A stretch of 64,000 nucleotides of DNA from JAHECQ01 sp047638695 (GCA_047638695.1 JBLINY010000013.1:1-64000); one strand, 5' to 3'. Shown: positions 54,286-63,403, counted from the stretch's first letter. Notes: generated by a model from the letters alone, not told the origin. Numbers and translations are program-made.

Positions 54286-56370
54286 CTATCCAGCAGGCCC
54301 GATGGCCACGACGTTGTCGTGGAAGACGGCCCCCAAACCCATGTCGCTGTCTCGTTCGACCACCGTGGCGTTCAAGCCTTGGCCCCACCAACCTTTCGTC
54401 GTCGCCGCGACACCAGGCCGAGCATCGGCACCGATCCGAATGACCGCACGGAACGACCCCCGTTCGTTGCTGACCGTCACCGCTTGCCCATCAGCAAGAT
54501 CGTCTCTGACTGCGTCGTCGGCGCAAATCACTATCGGCGGCTCCGACGTCGCTGAGCGCACACGATCAGTGCCAGCGAAAACCGAGTTGACGTGGAAGTC
54601 GCTGCCGTGCGCAACGAGCACATAGTGCCCGGGCCCGACCTCAGACTCAGCCGCAGGGCGATAGTTCGGCAGGCGTCCGTGCCCTTCCTTCTCGGCCCGA
54701 TCCGAGACGAACTCGAAGCGTCCTGATGACGTTGGGAAGCCACCAACAGTCGGACCAAAGTCATCGGTGTTCGGGAGTCGTGCGAAGCCCTGCGATCGCA
54801 GGGTCTGAAGATTGATGCCGTGTTTCCGGAAGGCGTCGGTATCGAGCAATGCCTCGGCCAGTTCACCGTCGCTGGCCTGGAGATCCGGATCGCCCAAACC
54901 CATGGCCACCGCCAGGCGACGCAAGATCTCCGTGTGGCTCAGGCACATTCCCGGAGCTTCGATAGCCGGCTCGTTCCAATTGACATAGAGGTGGGCGAAC
55001 GAATCGTTCAACTCGGTTTGTTCGTGCTGCATGGTCGAGGGAAGCACTAGGTCGGCGTACGCCGTCGTTTCCGTGGGATAGAGGTCAATGGCGACGGTGA
55101 AGAGGTCGTCTCGTGACAACCCTCGGCACACCAGGTCGGTCTGCGGATTCGAAACGATCGGGTTCGCTCCCGCTATCACCAGAGCCTTTACCGGAGGGTC
55201 GTCCAGGTCGAGCAGATTCTTCCCTAGATGAGTGGCGGCCAGCAGCCGGCCATAGCCATTAGGCCGCGCCTCAGGCTGACCGTAGGCTCCAGTATTGAAC
55301 TGGTAGCTGGCTCCGGTCGAGTAGTTCAAACCCCCGGCGGGATGGTCGTACGCCCCGGTGATCGCAGGAAGACACGACACGACACGAGCCGCCTGCCCGC
55401 CATAGGCATGGCGCTGCATGCCCTGACCCAACTTTATGGCGAGCGGTCGCCTCGTGGCTATGAGGTTGGCGAGACCTTGGACCTGCGCTGGCTCAAGCCC
55501 ACATTCGACTGCTGTTCTTTCGACCGTCCAGGACTGGAGCGAGGCCGCAAAGTCATCCCAGCCAACCGTAAGTCGGCGTAAGTACTCGGTGTCGGCCCCG
55601 CCCGCATCTATCAAAGCTCGGGCCAGCCCGAGAGCCAACGCTCCATCGGTGCCGGGGCGCAGCGCCAGGTGACGGTCGGCCCGCACCGCCGTACGGGTCC
55701 TTACCGGATCAATGGCGACGATCTCGGCGCCGTTGGCGCGGGCCTCCTCAACGAATGGCCATAGGTGTTGATTGGCAACAAGCGTGTTCGATCCCCACAA
55801 CAAAACAATGCCGGCCTGACCCAGCGCTTCAGGATCGAATGAGGCGGCGAGGCCCGAACTGTAACCCAGGCCCACATGGCCACTTATGGAGCAAATCGAC
55901 ACCAGATGGTTCGCCGCTCCCAGCCGATTCCATAGTCGAGCATTCGAGAATCCACTGGCGCCCTGAATCCAGCCAACGTTGCCCGTGCCGACAAAGGGCC
56001 AGATCGCGCTGCCACCGTACTGCTCCGCCACTGCCCCGAGCCGTTCGGCCATCTCGGCCAGCGCATCGTCCCATGACACCGACTCGAACGTGCCCGAGCC
56101 TTTCGGCCCCCTGCGACGCATGGGGCTGAGCAGCCGGGATGGGTCAGCGGCGTAGGTAAGCCACGGGTTTACCTTCTTACACAGTCCACCGCGGGTAAAA
56201 GGATGATCGGAATTGCCGCGTAGTCGAACGGCTTTTCCACCCTCGACGGTTACCCGCCAGCTGCAACCATCCGGACAGTCGAGCGGACAAGCACCAACCA
56301 CGTCGCGGCGGGTGCCTCCACTCTTCTGTTTCTCATCGCTGCTTGGATCGACGGTCACTGTTTCTGCCAC
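54286..56370 (-). CDS. Molybdopterin oxidoreductase (DMSO-reductase family)
   Basis: A 694-residue molybdenum enzyme. The N-terminal [4Fe-4S] motif is ACPLDCPDGCSW with the fourth cysteine in GGLCKKVNPW. Later VLLWGSNTLVANQHLW, VIAGANPIVSNPQTD and ETTAYADLVLPSTMQHEQTE are molybdopterin-guanine dinucleotide contacts. No twin-arginine signal and no electron-transfer subunits adjoin it, so it is probably a cytoplasmic single-subunit oxidoreductase. Substrate unknown. It overlaps the upstream S4 gene by 16 nt. Confidence 0.93.
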   Translation of the reverse strand: MAETVTVDPSSDEKQKSGGTRRDVVGACPLDCPDGCSWRVTVEGGKAVRLRGNSDHPFTRGGLCKKVNPWLTYAADPSRLLSPMRRRGPKGSGTFESVSWDDALAEMAERLGAVAEQYGGSAIWPFVGTGNVGWIQGASGFSNARLWNRLGAANHLVSICSISGHVGLGYSSGLAASFDPEALGQAGIVLLWGSNTLVANQHLWPFVEEARANGAEIVAIDPVRTRTAVRADRHLALRPGTDGALALGLARALIDAGGADTEYLRRLTVGWDDFAASLQSWTVERTAVECGLEPAQVQGLANLIATRRPLAIKLGQGMQRHAYGGQAARVVSCLPAITGAYDHPAGGLNYSTGASYQFNTGAYGQPEARPNGYGRLLAATHLGKNLLDLDDPPVKALVIAGANPIVSNPQTDLVCRGLSRDDLFTVAIDLYPTETTAYADLVLPSTMQHEQTELNDSFAHLYVNWNEPAIEAPGMCLSHTEILRRLAVAMGLGDPDLQASDGELAEALLDTDAFRKHGINLQTLRSQGFARLPNTDDFGPTVGGFPTSSGRFEFVSDRAEKEGHGRLPNYRPAAESEVGPGHYVLVAHGSDFHVNSVFAGTDRVRSATSEPPIVICADDAVRDDLADGQAVTVSNERGSFRAVIRIGADARPGVAATTKGWWGQGLNATVVERDSDMGLGAVFHDNVVAIGPAG

Positions 56371-56735
56371 TTCTCGAGCAACCGCCGGTCTCGCTTCGTC
56401 GGACGGCCAGAGCCGCGCTCGCGTCTGCCTGCGGCGGCCTCGAACGTTGCCCTCGGATCGTTGTTCTCAGGCAGCGGGGGAGAGGAGTCGATGTAGGCCT
56501 TTGCCGCCAGCTCAGCCGACACTCGCTTCTCGAGCACTTGCTCGACCTCAAGGATGACGATGCGATCTCGGCGCCTAATTTCTAGAGCGTCACCTGCCAC
56601 TATCTTCGTCGCCGGCTTAGCGACGACACCGTTCACACGGACCCGACCCGATGTGCACGCGTCGTTCGAGATAGAACGCGACTTGAAGACCCGGACAGCC
56701 CAAAGCCACTTGTCGACACGCACGCTGCTGGCCAC
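56355..56735 (-). CDS. S4-domain RNA-binding protein (Hsp15-like)
   Basis: A 126-residue protein with an S4 domain: VRVDKWLWAVRVFKSRSISNDACTSGRVRVNGVVAKPATKI. The basic C-terminal tail (GRRERGSGRPTKRDRRLLEKW) matches Hsp15/YrfH-type proteins, which bind stalled 50S subunits carrying peptidyl-tRNA. GTG start. Confidence 0.92.
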   Translation of the reverse strand: MASSVRVDKWLWAVRVFKSRSISNDACTSGRVRVNGVVAKPATKIVAGDALEIRRRDRIVILEVEQVLEKRVSAELAAKAYIDSSPPLPENNDPRATFEAAAGRRERGSGRPTKRDRRLLEKWQKQ

Positions 56736-56850
56736 CGCAACAGTGTGTCACTTAGCCAACGGTCCGAGAGATCAAGGGCAGCTGATCCCGTGCCGATGAA
56801 GTTCTTGCGGCCAACAACACGCGTGCACGCACGACCAGATGAGGTGTCCA

Positions 56851-57198
56851 ATGCGACTGTTCAGACGAAAGATCAAGAACCCAGTTCTCGGCACCGCCCA
56901 GATCATCAGCTGCGGCTCACCAGGCAACCCCCGCGCCATCCGATCGACCTGTGTCATGTTCGTCGTCGTCGAAGCATCAGGACTGGTTCCCGCCTCTCAC
57001 GAGCTTCGGAAGCAGGTGCGGGTTGCCCGATGGCCGCAACCTGGCATGACCTTGCCGTGCCAGATCGACCCTGTCGACCCCAACCGATTCGAGATCGACT
57101 TCGATGCCATTCCCGATTGGCAGGACGAGGCCAGGGAGCGGGCCGCCCAGGCCGCAAGGCGAGCGCCAGGCGGACGTGGCCTGTTGCGAGCAGCATGA
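56851..57198 (+). CDS. Conserved-looking protein of unknown function
   Basis: A 115-residue protein (MRLFRRKIKNPVLGTAQIIS...). The middle reads like a compact beta-barrel (VLGTAQIISCGSPG, MFVVVEASGLVP, MTLPCQIDPVDPNRFEIDFD). GAGGT lies 6 nt before ATG 56851, which I prefer to ATG 56839. The tail is alanine/arginine-rich. Its stop overlaps the next small frame in ATGA. No domain recognised. Confidence 0.65.
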   Translation: MRLFRRKIKNPVLGTAQIISCGSPGNPRAIRSTCVMFVVVEASGLVPASHELRKQVRVARWPQPGMTLPCQIDPVDPNRFEIDFDAIPDWQDEARERAAQAARRAPGGRGLLRAA

Positions 57199-57323
57199 GC
57201 GGCGGCGCCATGGGCGCCGTCACCGTTGTGGGCGCCGGATCACCAGCCCAAGCGGCCGAAGCCGTTCGGCGTGCCGAGGGGGCACTTGACATGGACCTCG
57301 ACGGGGACGGAAACATCGGATAG
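57195..57323 (+). CDS. Possible 42-residue protein
   Basis: A short frame starting in an ATGA overlap with the previous gene (MSGGAMGAVTVVGAGSPAQA...DLDGDGNIG). The overlap suggests translation, but the length and lack of recognisable domain leave it uncertain. The DLDGDGNIG ending is EF-hand-loop-like. Confidence 0.45.
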   Translation: MSGGAMGAVTVVGAGSPAQAAEAVRRAEGALDMDLDGDGNIG

Positions 57324-57351
57324 TCGAAGTAGCGGACAGACCCCGGCACGT

Positions 57352-59307
57352 CTAGGCGGGGGCCGCCTCGCCGGCTGTGCTCTCACAGATGTATTCGTCG
57401 AGATCGACTTCGTGGGTCATACGCCAGTAGTCGACAAGACGCCATGGCGAGTTCGAGACCACCCGACCGTTCTTGTTGCGGTACCAGTTGTTCATTCCCT
57501 CATGGGTCCAGATCATTGCCTCATGGGCAGCGTCGACCCGAGCGACGTAGTCGTCGTGCACATCGCTCTTCACCTCCATCGTGACCAGGTCGTTGTCGAT
57601 CATCGCCTTGAGGCACTCCTGCAGGTATCGCACCTGGCATTCGGCGTGGAAGATGGCGCTGCCGCCATGGCCAAGGTTCGTATTCGGGCCGTACATCAAG
57701 AAGAGGTTCGGGAAGTCGGGGACGGTCATGCCAACATGGGCAGTCGCGTCGTCCTCGGACCAGACCTGGTTGAGTAATGCCCCCGACTTTCCCCGGATCT
57801 CCATTGGGAACAGCAGCTTGAAACTCTCGAAGCCGGTGGCGTAAATGATCACGTCGAGGTCATGACTCACACCATCGGTGGTGTCGACCCCAGAGCCGGT
57901 GATCTGAGCAATAGGCTCGACCACCAGGTCGACGTCGTCGCGTCCCATCGTGGCGAACCAGTTGTTGTCGATGAGCATCCGCTTCCCATAGGGCGGGTAG
58001 GCGGGCAGCACCTTGGCCCGCAGTTCGGCATCGCCGCCGATCTGACTATCGATGTGCTTCGTGAGAAAGCGTCGATGGCTGTCGTTGATCTTGTTCAGCG
58101 AGAGCTTGGGCAATTCCCACTCGGGGTCCTTTTGCAACGACGGGATAAGACCGTCGCCAAACTTCCAGAAAAGTCGGAACCGGTACCACTTGGCGTAGAA
58201 CGGAACGTGTTCGAGTAACCACTTCTTCCCGTCGCCAACCGTGCGGTGATAGTTCGGGTTCGGCACCGCCCACTGCGGTGACCGTTGGAAGATGGTGAGC
58301 GTCTCGGCCTGATCGGCGATGATCGGCACAAACTGCATGGCGCTCGCACCGGTGCCAACCACACCGACGCGCTTGCCGGCCAAATCAACGTCGTGGCGCC
58401 ACGTGGCCGAATGAAAGCTCGGCCCAGCGAAGGCATCGGTGCCATCGTCCTCGACCCCGTCGACCATCACGGGGAACTTGGGACGGTTCAGCTGACCCAC
58501 AGCGGTGACAACCGAGTCATAACGAAGGGTCTCTGGTGCACCGGCAGCGTCTCGGACCGAAACCTCCCATTGGCGAGCGTCGCTGTCCCACGCCATGGTG
58601 TCGACCATGGTCTGGAAGCGGATGGCCGAGCGGAGGTCGTACCGGTCGGCCAGGCCTTCGAAGTAGTCGTGCAGCTCCTGCTGTTTCGAGTAATAGCCGG
58701 TCCATTGGTGGTTCGGTTCGAATGAGAACGAGTAAAAGTGGTTGGGCGTATCTACACCGCAGCCGGGGTATGAGTTCTCGTACCAGGTGCCGCCGACGGT
58801 CTCATTCTTCTCGATGATGTCGAAGTCGACGCCGGCGGCCTTGAGCTTGATTGCCGTAAGCAGACCGGACATTCCCGCTCCGATTATCAGCACCCGGAAG
58901 GCCCGAGCTGGGGCGGAAAGCTTGGGGTCGCGGGCGACAAAACCCAGCTCCTCGAACATCAGCTCGGCGTACTCCGGAGGGATTTCCTCGCCCATACACA
59001 CGTTCATCATTTCAATCATCAAGTCGCGTGCTGGCTTGTCGAATGCGGACTGTCCCTTATCCCGCCATTCGGTGAGAGCACCGAACGCCGCCTCGCGGAT
59101 TCTCAGCTGCATCTCGTCGCTGAACCCGCCGTCTTCCTCGGCGTACACCAGAGGATTGCGGGCGGGCAGATAGGGATCTTCGATCCATGTGCGGTCACCC
59201 GTGAGGTGTACCAACACCATCAGGAGCGTTGGCAAAGATGCGTCGTCGAGTGCGTGGCGGAGATCGTCGTCAGTCCAGATGGTCACCCGTCCATTGTCGC
59301 GCTCCAC
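57352..59307 (-). CDS. Flavin-containing monooxygenase, Baeyer-Villiger type, with N-terminal extension
   Basis: A 651-residue flavoprotein. After ~135 extra N-terminal residues, FRVLIIGAGMSGLLTAIKLKAAG binds FAD; NETVGGTWYENSYPGCGVDTPNHFYSFSF is typical of this branch, and VGVVGTGASAMQFVP binds NADPH. The fingerprint FxGxxxHxxxW(P/D) appears as FAGPSFHSATWR, with Arg at the last position. Likely oxidises ketones or similar substrates. Start is GTG 59307; GTG 59286 is also possible. Confidence 0.9.
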   Translation of the reverse strand: MERDNGRVTIWTDDDLRHALDDASLPTLLMVLVHLTGDRTWIEDPYLPARNPLVYAEEDGGFSDEMQLRIREAAFGALTEWRDKGQSAFDKPARDLMIEMMNVCMGEEIPPEYAELMFEELGFVARDPKLSAPARAFRVLIIGAGMSGLLTAIKLKAAGVDFDIIEKNETVGGTWYENSYPGCGVDTPNHFYSFSFEPNHQWTGYYSKQQELHDYFEGLADRYDLRSAIRFQTMVDTMAWDSDARQWEVSVRDAAGAPETLRYDSVVTAVGQLNRPKFPVMVDGVEDDGTDAFAGPSFHSATWRHDVDLAGKRVGVVGTGASAMQFVPIIADQAETLTIFQRSPQWAVPNPNYHRTVGDGKKWLLEHVPFYAKWYRFRLFWKFGDGLIPSLQKDPEWELPKLSLNKINDSHRRFLTKHIDSQIGGDAELRAKVLPAYPPYGKRMLIDNNWFATMGRDDVDLVVEPIAQITGSGVDTTDGVSHDLDVIIYATGFESFKLLFPMEIRGKSGALLNQVWSEDDATAHVGMTVPDFPNLFLMYGPNTNLGHGGSAIFHAECQVRYLQECLKAMIDNDLVTMEVKSDVHDDYVARVDAAHEAMIWTHEGMNNWYRNKNGRVVSNSPWRLVDYWRMTHEVDLDEYICESTAGEAAPA

Positions 59308-59361
59308 TCGACCAATAGGGAATCAGTCGCCTACCGCTTGCCAGCGACTGACTCCCTCCCG

Positions 59362-59790
59362 CTAGTCGTCGGCGATCACGGCGTAGGCCTCGATCTCGAT
59401 CGTCATGCGAGGATCGATCAGACGAGACACCTCGACCAGAGTGGCGGCCGGCCTCACAGACCCGAAGACTTCGAAATGGGCCTTGGCCACCTGCTCCATG
59501 TCGTCGATGTTGGTTACATAGGTGATCGTGCGCACGACCGACTCCGGTCCCGTTCCGGCTTCGGCCAAGGCAGTCTGGATAATTGCCAACGCCGACACGG
59601 CCTGGGTGTAGGTGTCGGTGCCGTCCAGCTGATCCTGAGCGGCGCAGGTTCCGGCGACATGCACCGTGTTGCCGACGCGGACGGCCCGGCAGTACCCAAA
59701 GACCTCCTCGAAGGGCGACCCCGACGCAATATTTAGGCGGGATGGGCTTGAGCTAGACGCGTTCGAACGAGTCGGCTCTAGTCGAGCCAC
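59362..59790 (-). CDS. RidA family protein
   Basis: A 142-residue member of the RidA/YjgF family of reactive imine deaminases. VGNTVHVAGTCAAQ and the ending RPAATLVEVSRLIDPRMTIEIEAYAVI are the family signature, including the Arg that binds the substrate carboxylate. It overlaps the upstream acyl-CoA dehydrogenase by 13 nt, so they share a transcript. May clear reactive intermediates. Confidence 0.92.
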   Translation of the reverse strand: MARLEPTRSNASSSSPSRLNIASGSPFEEVFGYCRAVRVGNTVHVAGTCAAQDQLDGTDTYTQAVSALAIIQTALAEAGTGPESVVRTITYVTNIDDMEQVAKAHFEVFGSVRPAATLVEVSRLIDPRMTIEIEAYAVIADD

Positions 59791-61115
59791 GACGCGGGTG
59801 CCCCTCGCTGCACGGAGTTGAAGCGGCTGGCAAATGACGGGGTCTCGAACATCTCCGAGCCGCCAGTGTTCGTTCCGCCGTAGCCGAAGAGATACTGACC
59901 GACCCGCCGCATCTGCATCTCTTCGGACCCTTCAGTGATCCGGTAGCGGCGATGATGGCGAAAGATGTGCTCAAAGGGCATGTGCCGGCTGTAGCCAATA
60001 CCGCCGTGCGTCTGGATGGCCCGGTCGGCGGCTTGACCAACCAGCCGGTTGGCTCGGTAGTTACACATCGCGACTTTGTCCGAGATCTCGGTGCCGTGCT
60101 CGACTTGATCCAGTTGCCACGCCGTCTTGCGGATGAGCTCACGCAACATGGCGGCCTCGGTGTGCATCTCGATCAACGGCCACTGAATGGCTTGGTTCAC
60201 CGAAAGCGCCCGTTCGTGGATCATGCGCTCACGTGAGTACTTGACCGACTCGTTGACACAGTACTGAGCCGCACCGAGGCTCGACGCGGCCTGCCGGATG
60301 CGGTTCTCGTGAACGAACAGCTGCGCTGTTTCGAGTCCACGTCCTTCGTCGCCCAGAATGTCCTCGTTCTTGACTCGCACGTCATCAAGGGTGACCTCGG
60401 CGTGGTCGGTCGGCATGTTGTAGGTCCACCACATGAACTCGACGTTGAAACCGGGAGACTCGACCGGCACGATGAACGATGTGATGCCGTTCGCCTCGCC
60501 TGGGTTTCCAGATGTGCGGGCAAAGATGTAGTCGTGGGTGGCGGCGTGCATGCCGGTGTTCCAGCGTTTGGCTCCGTTGATCACCCATTCGTCGCCGTCT
60601 CGATAGGCGTTGGTCTCCATGCGTGTGGCGTCGGTCCCAAACATGGGCTCGGTTAAACCGAAACCGATGCGGGCCGAGCCCTCGAGCATTTTCGGAATCC
60701 ACTCGGCCTGCTGCTCCTCCGAACCGTACTTCTCCATCATGAGCACGGTTGGGAAATTGCCGACGATCGAGCTCTCGTTCTGCAGATCGTTGTGCAGACC
60801 GAGACCCTTCGCCGCCAGGTGTTCTCGAATGATGGCCATGGCCAAATTGCTGCCATCTTGACCGCCGAACCGAGCCGGCAAGTGGTAGCGCAAGAAGCCG
60901 GCGGCATCGGCTCGGCCGCGCATCTCTTTCAGCAACGCCTCCCACTCGGCGTTGGGCCAACCGTCCCGATCCCAATCGGTGCGGCTGTCTTCCCGGCGAT
61001 GGTCGAAGAAGCGAATATTGTCGTTCTCGCGTTCGAGCGGTTTGATCTCGTCCTCGATGAACTGATCGAGCTGATCGAGCAAGTTCTGAATGTCGTCAGG
61101 AATGTTGAAGTCCAT
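59778..61115 (-). CDS. Acyl-CoA dehydrogenase
   Basis: A 445-residue acyl-CoA dehydrogenase. LTEPMFGTDATRMETNAYRDGDEWVINGAKRWNTGM holds the FAD/substrate motifs and AIQTHGGIGYSRHMPFEHIFRHHRRYRITEGSEEMQMRRVGQYLFG the C-terminal diagnostic region. It is longer than the one at 26 kb and may prefer another acyl chain. ATG 61115 has a promoter-like TAGGGT 7 nt upstream; a longer frame is unlikely. Confidence 0.93.
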   Translation of the reverse strand: MDFNIPDDIQNLLDQLDQFIEDEIKPLERENDNIRFFDHRREDSRTDWDRDGWPNAEWEALLKEMRGRADAAGFLRYHLPARFGGQDGSNLAMAIIREHLAAKGLGLHNDLQNESSIVGNFPTVLMMEKYGSEEQQAEWIPKMLEGSARIGFGLTEPMFGTDATRMETNAYRDGDEWVINGAKRWNTGMHAATHDYIFARTSGNPGEANGITSFIVPVESPGFNVEFMWWTYNMPTDHAEVTLDDVRVKNEDILGDEGRGLETAQLFVHENRIRQAASSLGAAQYCVNESVKYSRERMIHERALSVNQAIQWPLIEMHTEAAMLRELIRKTAWQLDQVEHGTEISDKVAMCNYRANRLVGQAADRAIQTHGGIGYSRHMPFEHIFRHHRRYRITEGSEEMQMRRVGQYLFGYGGTNTGGSEMFETPSFASRFNSVQRGAPASWLD

Positions 61116-61122
61116 GCCGCCG

Positions 61123-61128
61123 ACCCTA
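61123..61128 (-). promoter_or_regulatory. Putative -10 box (leaderless) of the acyl-CoA dehydrogenase gene
   Basis: Minus-strand TAGGGT followed by 7 nt (CGGCGGC) and ATG 61115. Confidence 0.5.
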
Positions 61129-61168
61129 GCTCTCGCCTTTCGGCAGCTCCGCATGAAAAGATCGCTTG

Positions 61169-62068
61169 GTGACTCAACCGCCATCAGCAACCGTGATCGG
61201 TCCCGGCGCCATTGGTTGTGCGTTCGCGGCCGCCCTCATCGAAGCCGGCCACGATCCCCAGGTCGTTGGCCGAGCAGCGTTCGACCATTTGCTGGTGCGG
61301 CATCGGGGCGGATCGATCGATGCTCCACTCCGGGTCGTCACCGATGCTGCCAAGATTCAGCCCACCGCCCTGGTGATTCTGGCCACCAAGGCAATGCAGG
61401 TGCCGGCGGCAGCTGAAGCGCTTGGCCGGGCAACTGCACACGGTGGTGTCCTCGTAGTTGCCCAGAACGGTCTCGGCCACCACGACCGGGTCGCTCCTTT
61501 CGTCGGCCCCGACGTTGCTGTCATTCCAGCAGTGGTGATGCTGCCGGCAGAGCGCCACAGCCCGGGCACGGTCGACGTGACAGGACGAGCCAATCTGATC
61601 CTGGCGGAGTCAGCCGAGAGCAGGGGCGTCGAGGCAGCCTTCGCCGGGAGCTTTCTCGAGGTGACCATTACCGAGGACTGGACATCACAGGCCTGGATGA
61701 AGCTGATCGCCAACGCTTCGCTGGGTGCCATCGGCGTGCTTGTACGACGAGACAACGGATATCTGACTGATCCCGATGGACGCGACCTGACCCTGCGGGT
61801 AATGGCCGAGATCGTTCCGATAGCGCTCGCCGAGGGGGCGATACTTCCAGACAACTTCCCCCAGACATTGCTGGCGGGCATCCTCGATAGGGCAAACGGT
61901 CACACGTCGTCGATCGTGACCGACCGCATCGTCGGGATGCCTACTGAGTGGAGAGAACGCAACGCCATCATCAGTGAGCTGGGACGCAAACACGGTTTAC
62001 CAACGCCCCTGAACGACATGCTCACCAGCATCATCCGCCTCGGCGAACCCGACAGACCGGACGAATGA
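61169..62068 (+). CDS. Ketopantoate reductase-like protein
   Basis: A 299-residue NADPH-dependent reductase of the PanE family. SATVIGPGAIGCAFAAALIEAG is the NADP motif; LATKAMQ and QAWMKLIANASLGAIGVL hold the catalytic lysine region. PanE converts ketopantoate to pantoate for CoA synthesis, but paralogues with other substrates are common, so the assignment is tentative; coaA downstream at 63.5 kb acts on pantothenate in the same pathway. GTG 61169 is preferred over TTG 61166. Confidence 0.85.
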   Translation: MTQPPSATVIGPGAIGCAFAAALIEAGHDPQVVGRAAFDHLLVRHRGGSIDAPLRVVTDAAKIQPTALVILATKAMQVPAAAEALGRATAHGGVLVVAQNGLGHHDRVAPFVGPDVAVIPAVVMLPAERHSPGTVDVTGRANLILAESAESRGVEAAFAGSFLEVTITEDWTSQAWMKLIANASLGAIGVLVRRDNGYLTDPDGRDLTLRVMAEIVPIALAEGAILPDNFPQTLLAGILDRANGHTSSIVTDRIVGMPTEWRERNAIISELGRKHGLPTPLNDMLTSIIRLGEPDRPDE

Positions 62069-62245
62069 TGGCATGAAGTCCGACGACGACGACGTAGGTC
62101 GGGACGAGCAAACCGCTCACAACATCCCATCTACCGCCGAAGGAGCAGAACACTCCCAAGGTATTTCACCCTGGCGAGAACATTCTGCGGGCCGGTAGGT
62201 TCCGTTGACCGGCCTTTCGAGGCCGAGTGGGGCAGAAGTAGGATG

Positions 62246-62280
62246 ACAGTCTCGGCACATCGTGCCGAGGCTGTCGCCGT
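62246..62280 (+). terminator. Putative intrinsic terminator after the PanE-like gene
   Basis: ACAGTCTCGGCAC (62246-62258), loop ATC, then GTGCCGAGGCTGT (62262-62274): 13 pairs with one T-G. CGCCGTTTT follows, a short T-run. It lies in the ~300-nt gap (62069-62366) after the reductase gene, which otherwise shows no gene apart from a possible 18-codon leader frame. Confidence 0.55.
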
Positions 62281-62303
62281 TTTCAGCCCTAGCCTTGAGC
62301 GCC

Positions 62304-62360
62304 GTGAGTGGTTCACCTGGCCGCTATCCGCGGCTCGACCCAATGACAGCGCGAGGCTGA
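62304..62360 (+). CDS. Possible 18-residue leader peptide before the LytR_C gene
   Basis: GTG 62304 to TGA 62360 encodes MSGSPGRYPRLDPMTARG and ends 6 nt before the LytR_C GTG. A TAGCCT hexamer lies 8 nt upstream, near the leaderless spacing seen elsewhere. Very short; could be chance. Confidence 0.25.
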   Translation: MSGSPGRYPRLDPMTARG

Positions 62361-62366
62361 CCCGCC

Positions 62367-62906
62367 GTGGACAGAGTCGAGCGACATGACGTGCTGAATG
62401 CCATTGGCTTGGCCGTGGTGTTATTGGCCATGGCTTTGGGTCTTGTTTTCGGTGCCCGCGCCCTCTTCCGCACCGTGAACGGCGGGCTCGTCGACAAGGA
62501 GCAGTCCGAGCAGCCGGAGACAACTGACCCCGACGCTGCCCCACCGGCCGCTGAGGAGACAACAAACACGACCGAGGAAGTCACCACAACCTCAGCCCAG
62601 GTTCACCTGCCAAGCGAGGTCGTCGTGCGTGTCGGCAACGGTGCACGACGTGGCGGTGTCGCCAGTGCAGGTACCAATCTGGTCGAGCAAGCCGGCTACC
62701 CCACTCTCAGCCCGAAAAATGCGCCTTCGGCCGAGGTCAGCGTCATTTACTACGTCGAGGGTTTCCAGGCCGACGCGGTGCAGGTTGCTCGATTGCTGAA
62801 TTTGGGCGAGACCCAAATCGCGCCGATGCCCGCCGATCCTGGCATCCCACAGGGCGAAGCCCTGTTGGTCGTCATCCTCGGCACCGACACAACCGTCGGC
62901 CGTTAG
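62367..62906 (+). CDS. LytR_C-domain envelope protein
   Basis: A 179-residue protein. One membrane helix near residues 10-32 (AIGLAVVLLAMALGLVFGA) is followed by a Thr/Glu-rich disordered linker and a LytR C-terminal domain: VVVRVGNGARRGGVASAGTNLVEQAGYPTLSPKNA. Without a LytR-CpsA-Psr catalytic part it is not itself a glycopolymer ligase. Probably acts at the cell envelope. GTG start. Confidence 0.88.
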   Translation: MDRVERHDVLNAIGLAVVLLAMALGLVFGARALFRTVNGGLVDKEQSEQPETTDPDAAPPAAEETTNTTEEVTTTSAQVHLPSEVVVRVGNGARRGGVASAGTNLVEQAGYPTLSPKNAPSAEVSVIYYVEGFQADAVQVARLLNLGETQIAPMPADPGIPQGEALLVVILGTDTTVGR

Positions 62907-62910
62907 TCGA

Positions 62911-63396
62911 TCAGCCCTCAGGGTGGGGCGTGATGTCGACCGGCTCGGCCGGAAGCCCGTTTTTCAGCACCGCGATCAGTTCTTGGAATCGAGGAGGGAG
63001 AAACTGCTCTTTCGACTCGAGGATCTCATCCATGGTCCACCAGCGAGATCCGCGGAATGCCAGAGCTTCGAAAAACTCAAGCCCCTGCGGCGCCACGATG
63101 TCGGCTTGCTCGGTTCGAGCAACATGAATGACCTCATCCTGATCGAAGAACATTCCGGCGAACGTGAACTGCACGTGCTGAGTGGCGACCACTGGCCCTA
63201 CCTCGACCTCGGCAAACCCACCTTCCTCGTGAAGCTCGCGAGCAGCGCAGTGAGCCGACGACTCACCAAACTCGATACCACCGCCGGGGATTTCCCACCA
63301 GGGTTCGCCATTTCCGCCCGGGTCAGCGGCGTTGATCAAGAACACCTGCTGGTCGGGTCCGAACAGAACCACTCGTGAGGCTTGTCGTCTAGACAT
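62911..63396 (-). CDS. Nudix hydrolase
   Basis: A 161-residue Nudix-fold pyrophosphohydrolase. The Nudix box GGGIEFGESSAHCAARELHEEGG matches GX5EX7REUXEEXG, with the essential RE and EE pair. The substrate may be a nucleotide or dinucleotide. ATG 63396 is preferred because a TAGAGT lies 7 nt upstream. It converges on the LytR_C gene 4 nt away. Confidence 0.93.
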   Translation of the reverse strand: MSRRQASRVVLFGPDQQVFLINAADPGGNGEPWWEIPGGGIEFGESSAHCAARELHEEGGFAEVEVGPVVATQHVQFTFAGMFFDQDEVIHVARTEQADIVAPQGLEFFEALAFRGSRWWTMDEILESKEQFLPPRFQELIAVLKNGLPAEPVDITPHPEG

Positions 63397-63403
63397 CGCA
63401 CCG

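Noticed and set aside
62069..62245. Riboswitch or structured RNA in the gap after the PanE-like gene
   Set aside because: I found no match to a known conserved core; only short chance hairpins before the terminator-like stem.
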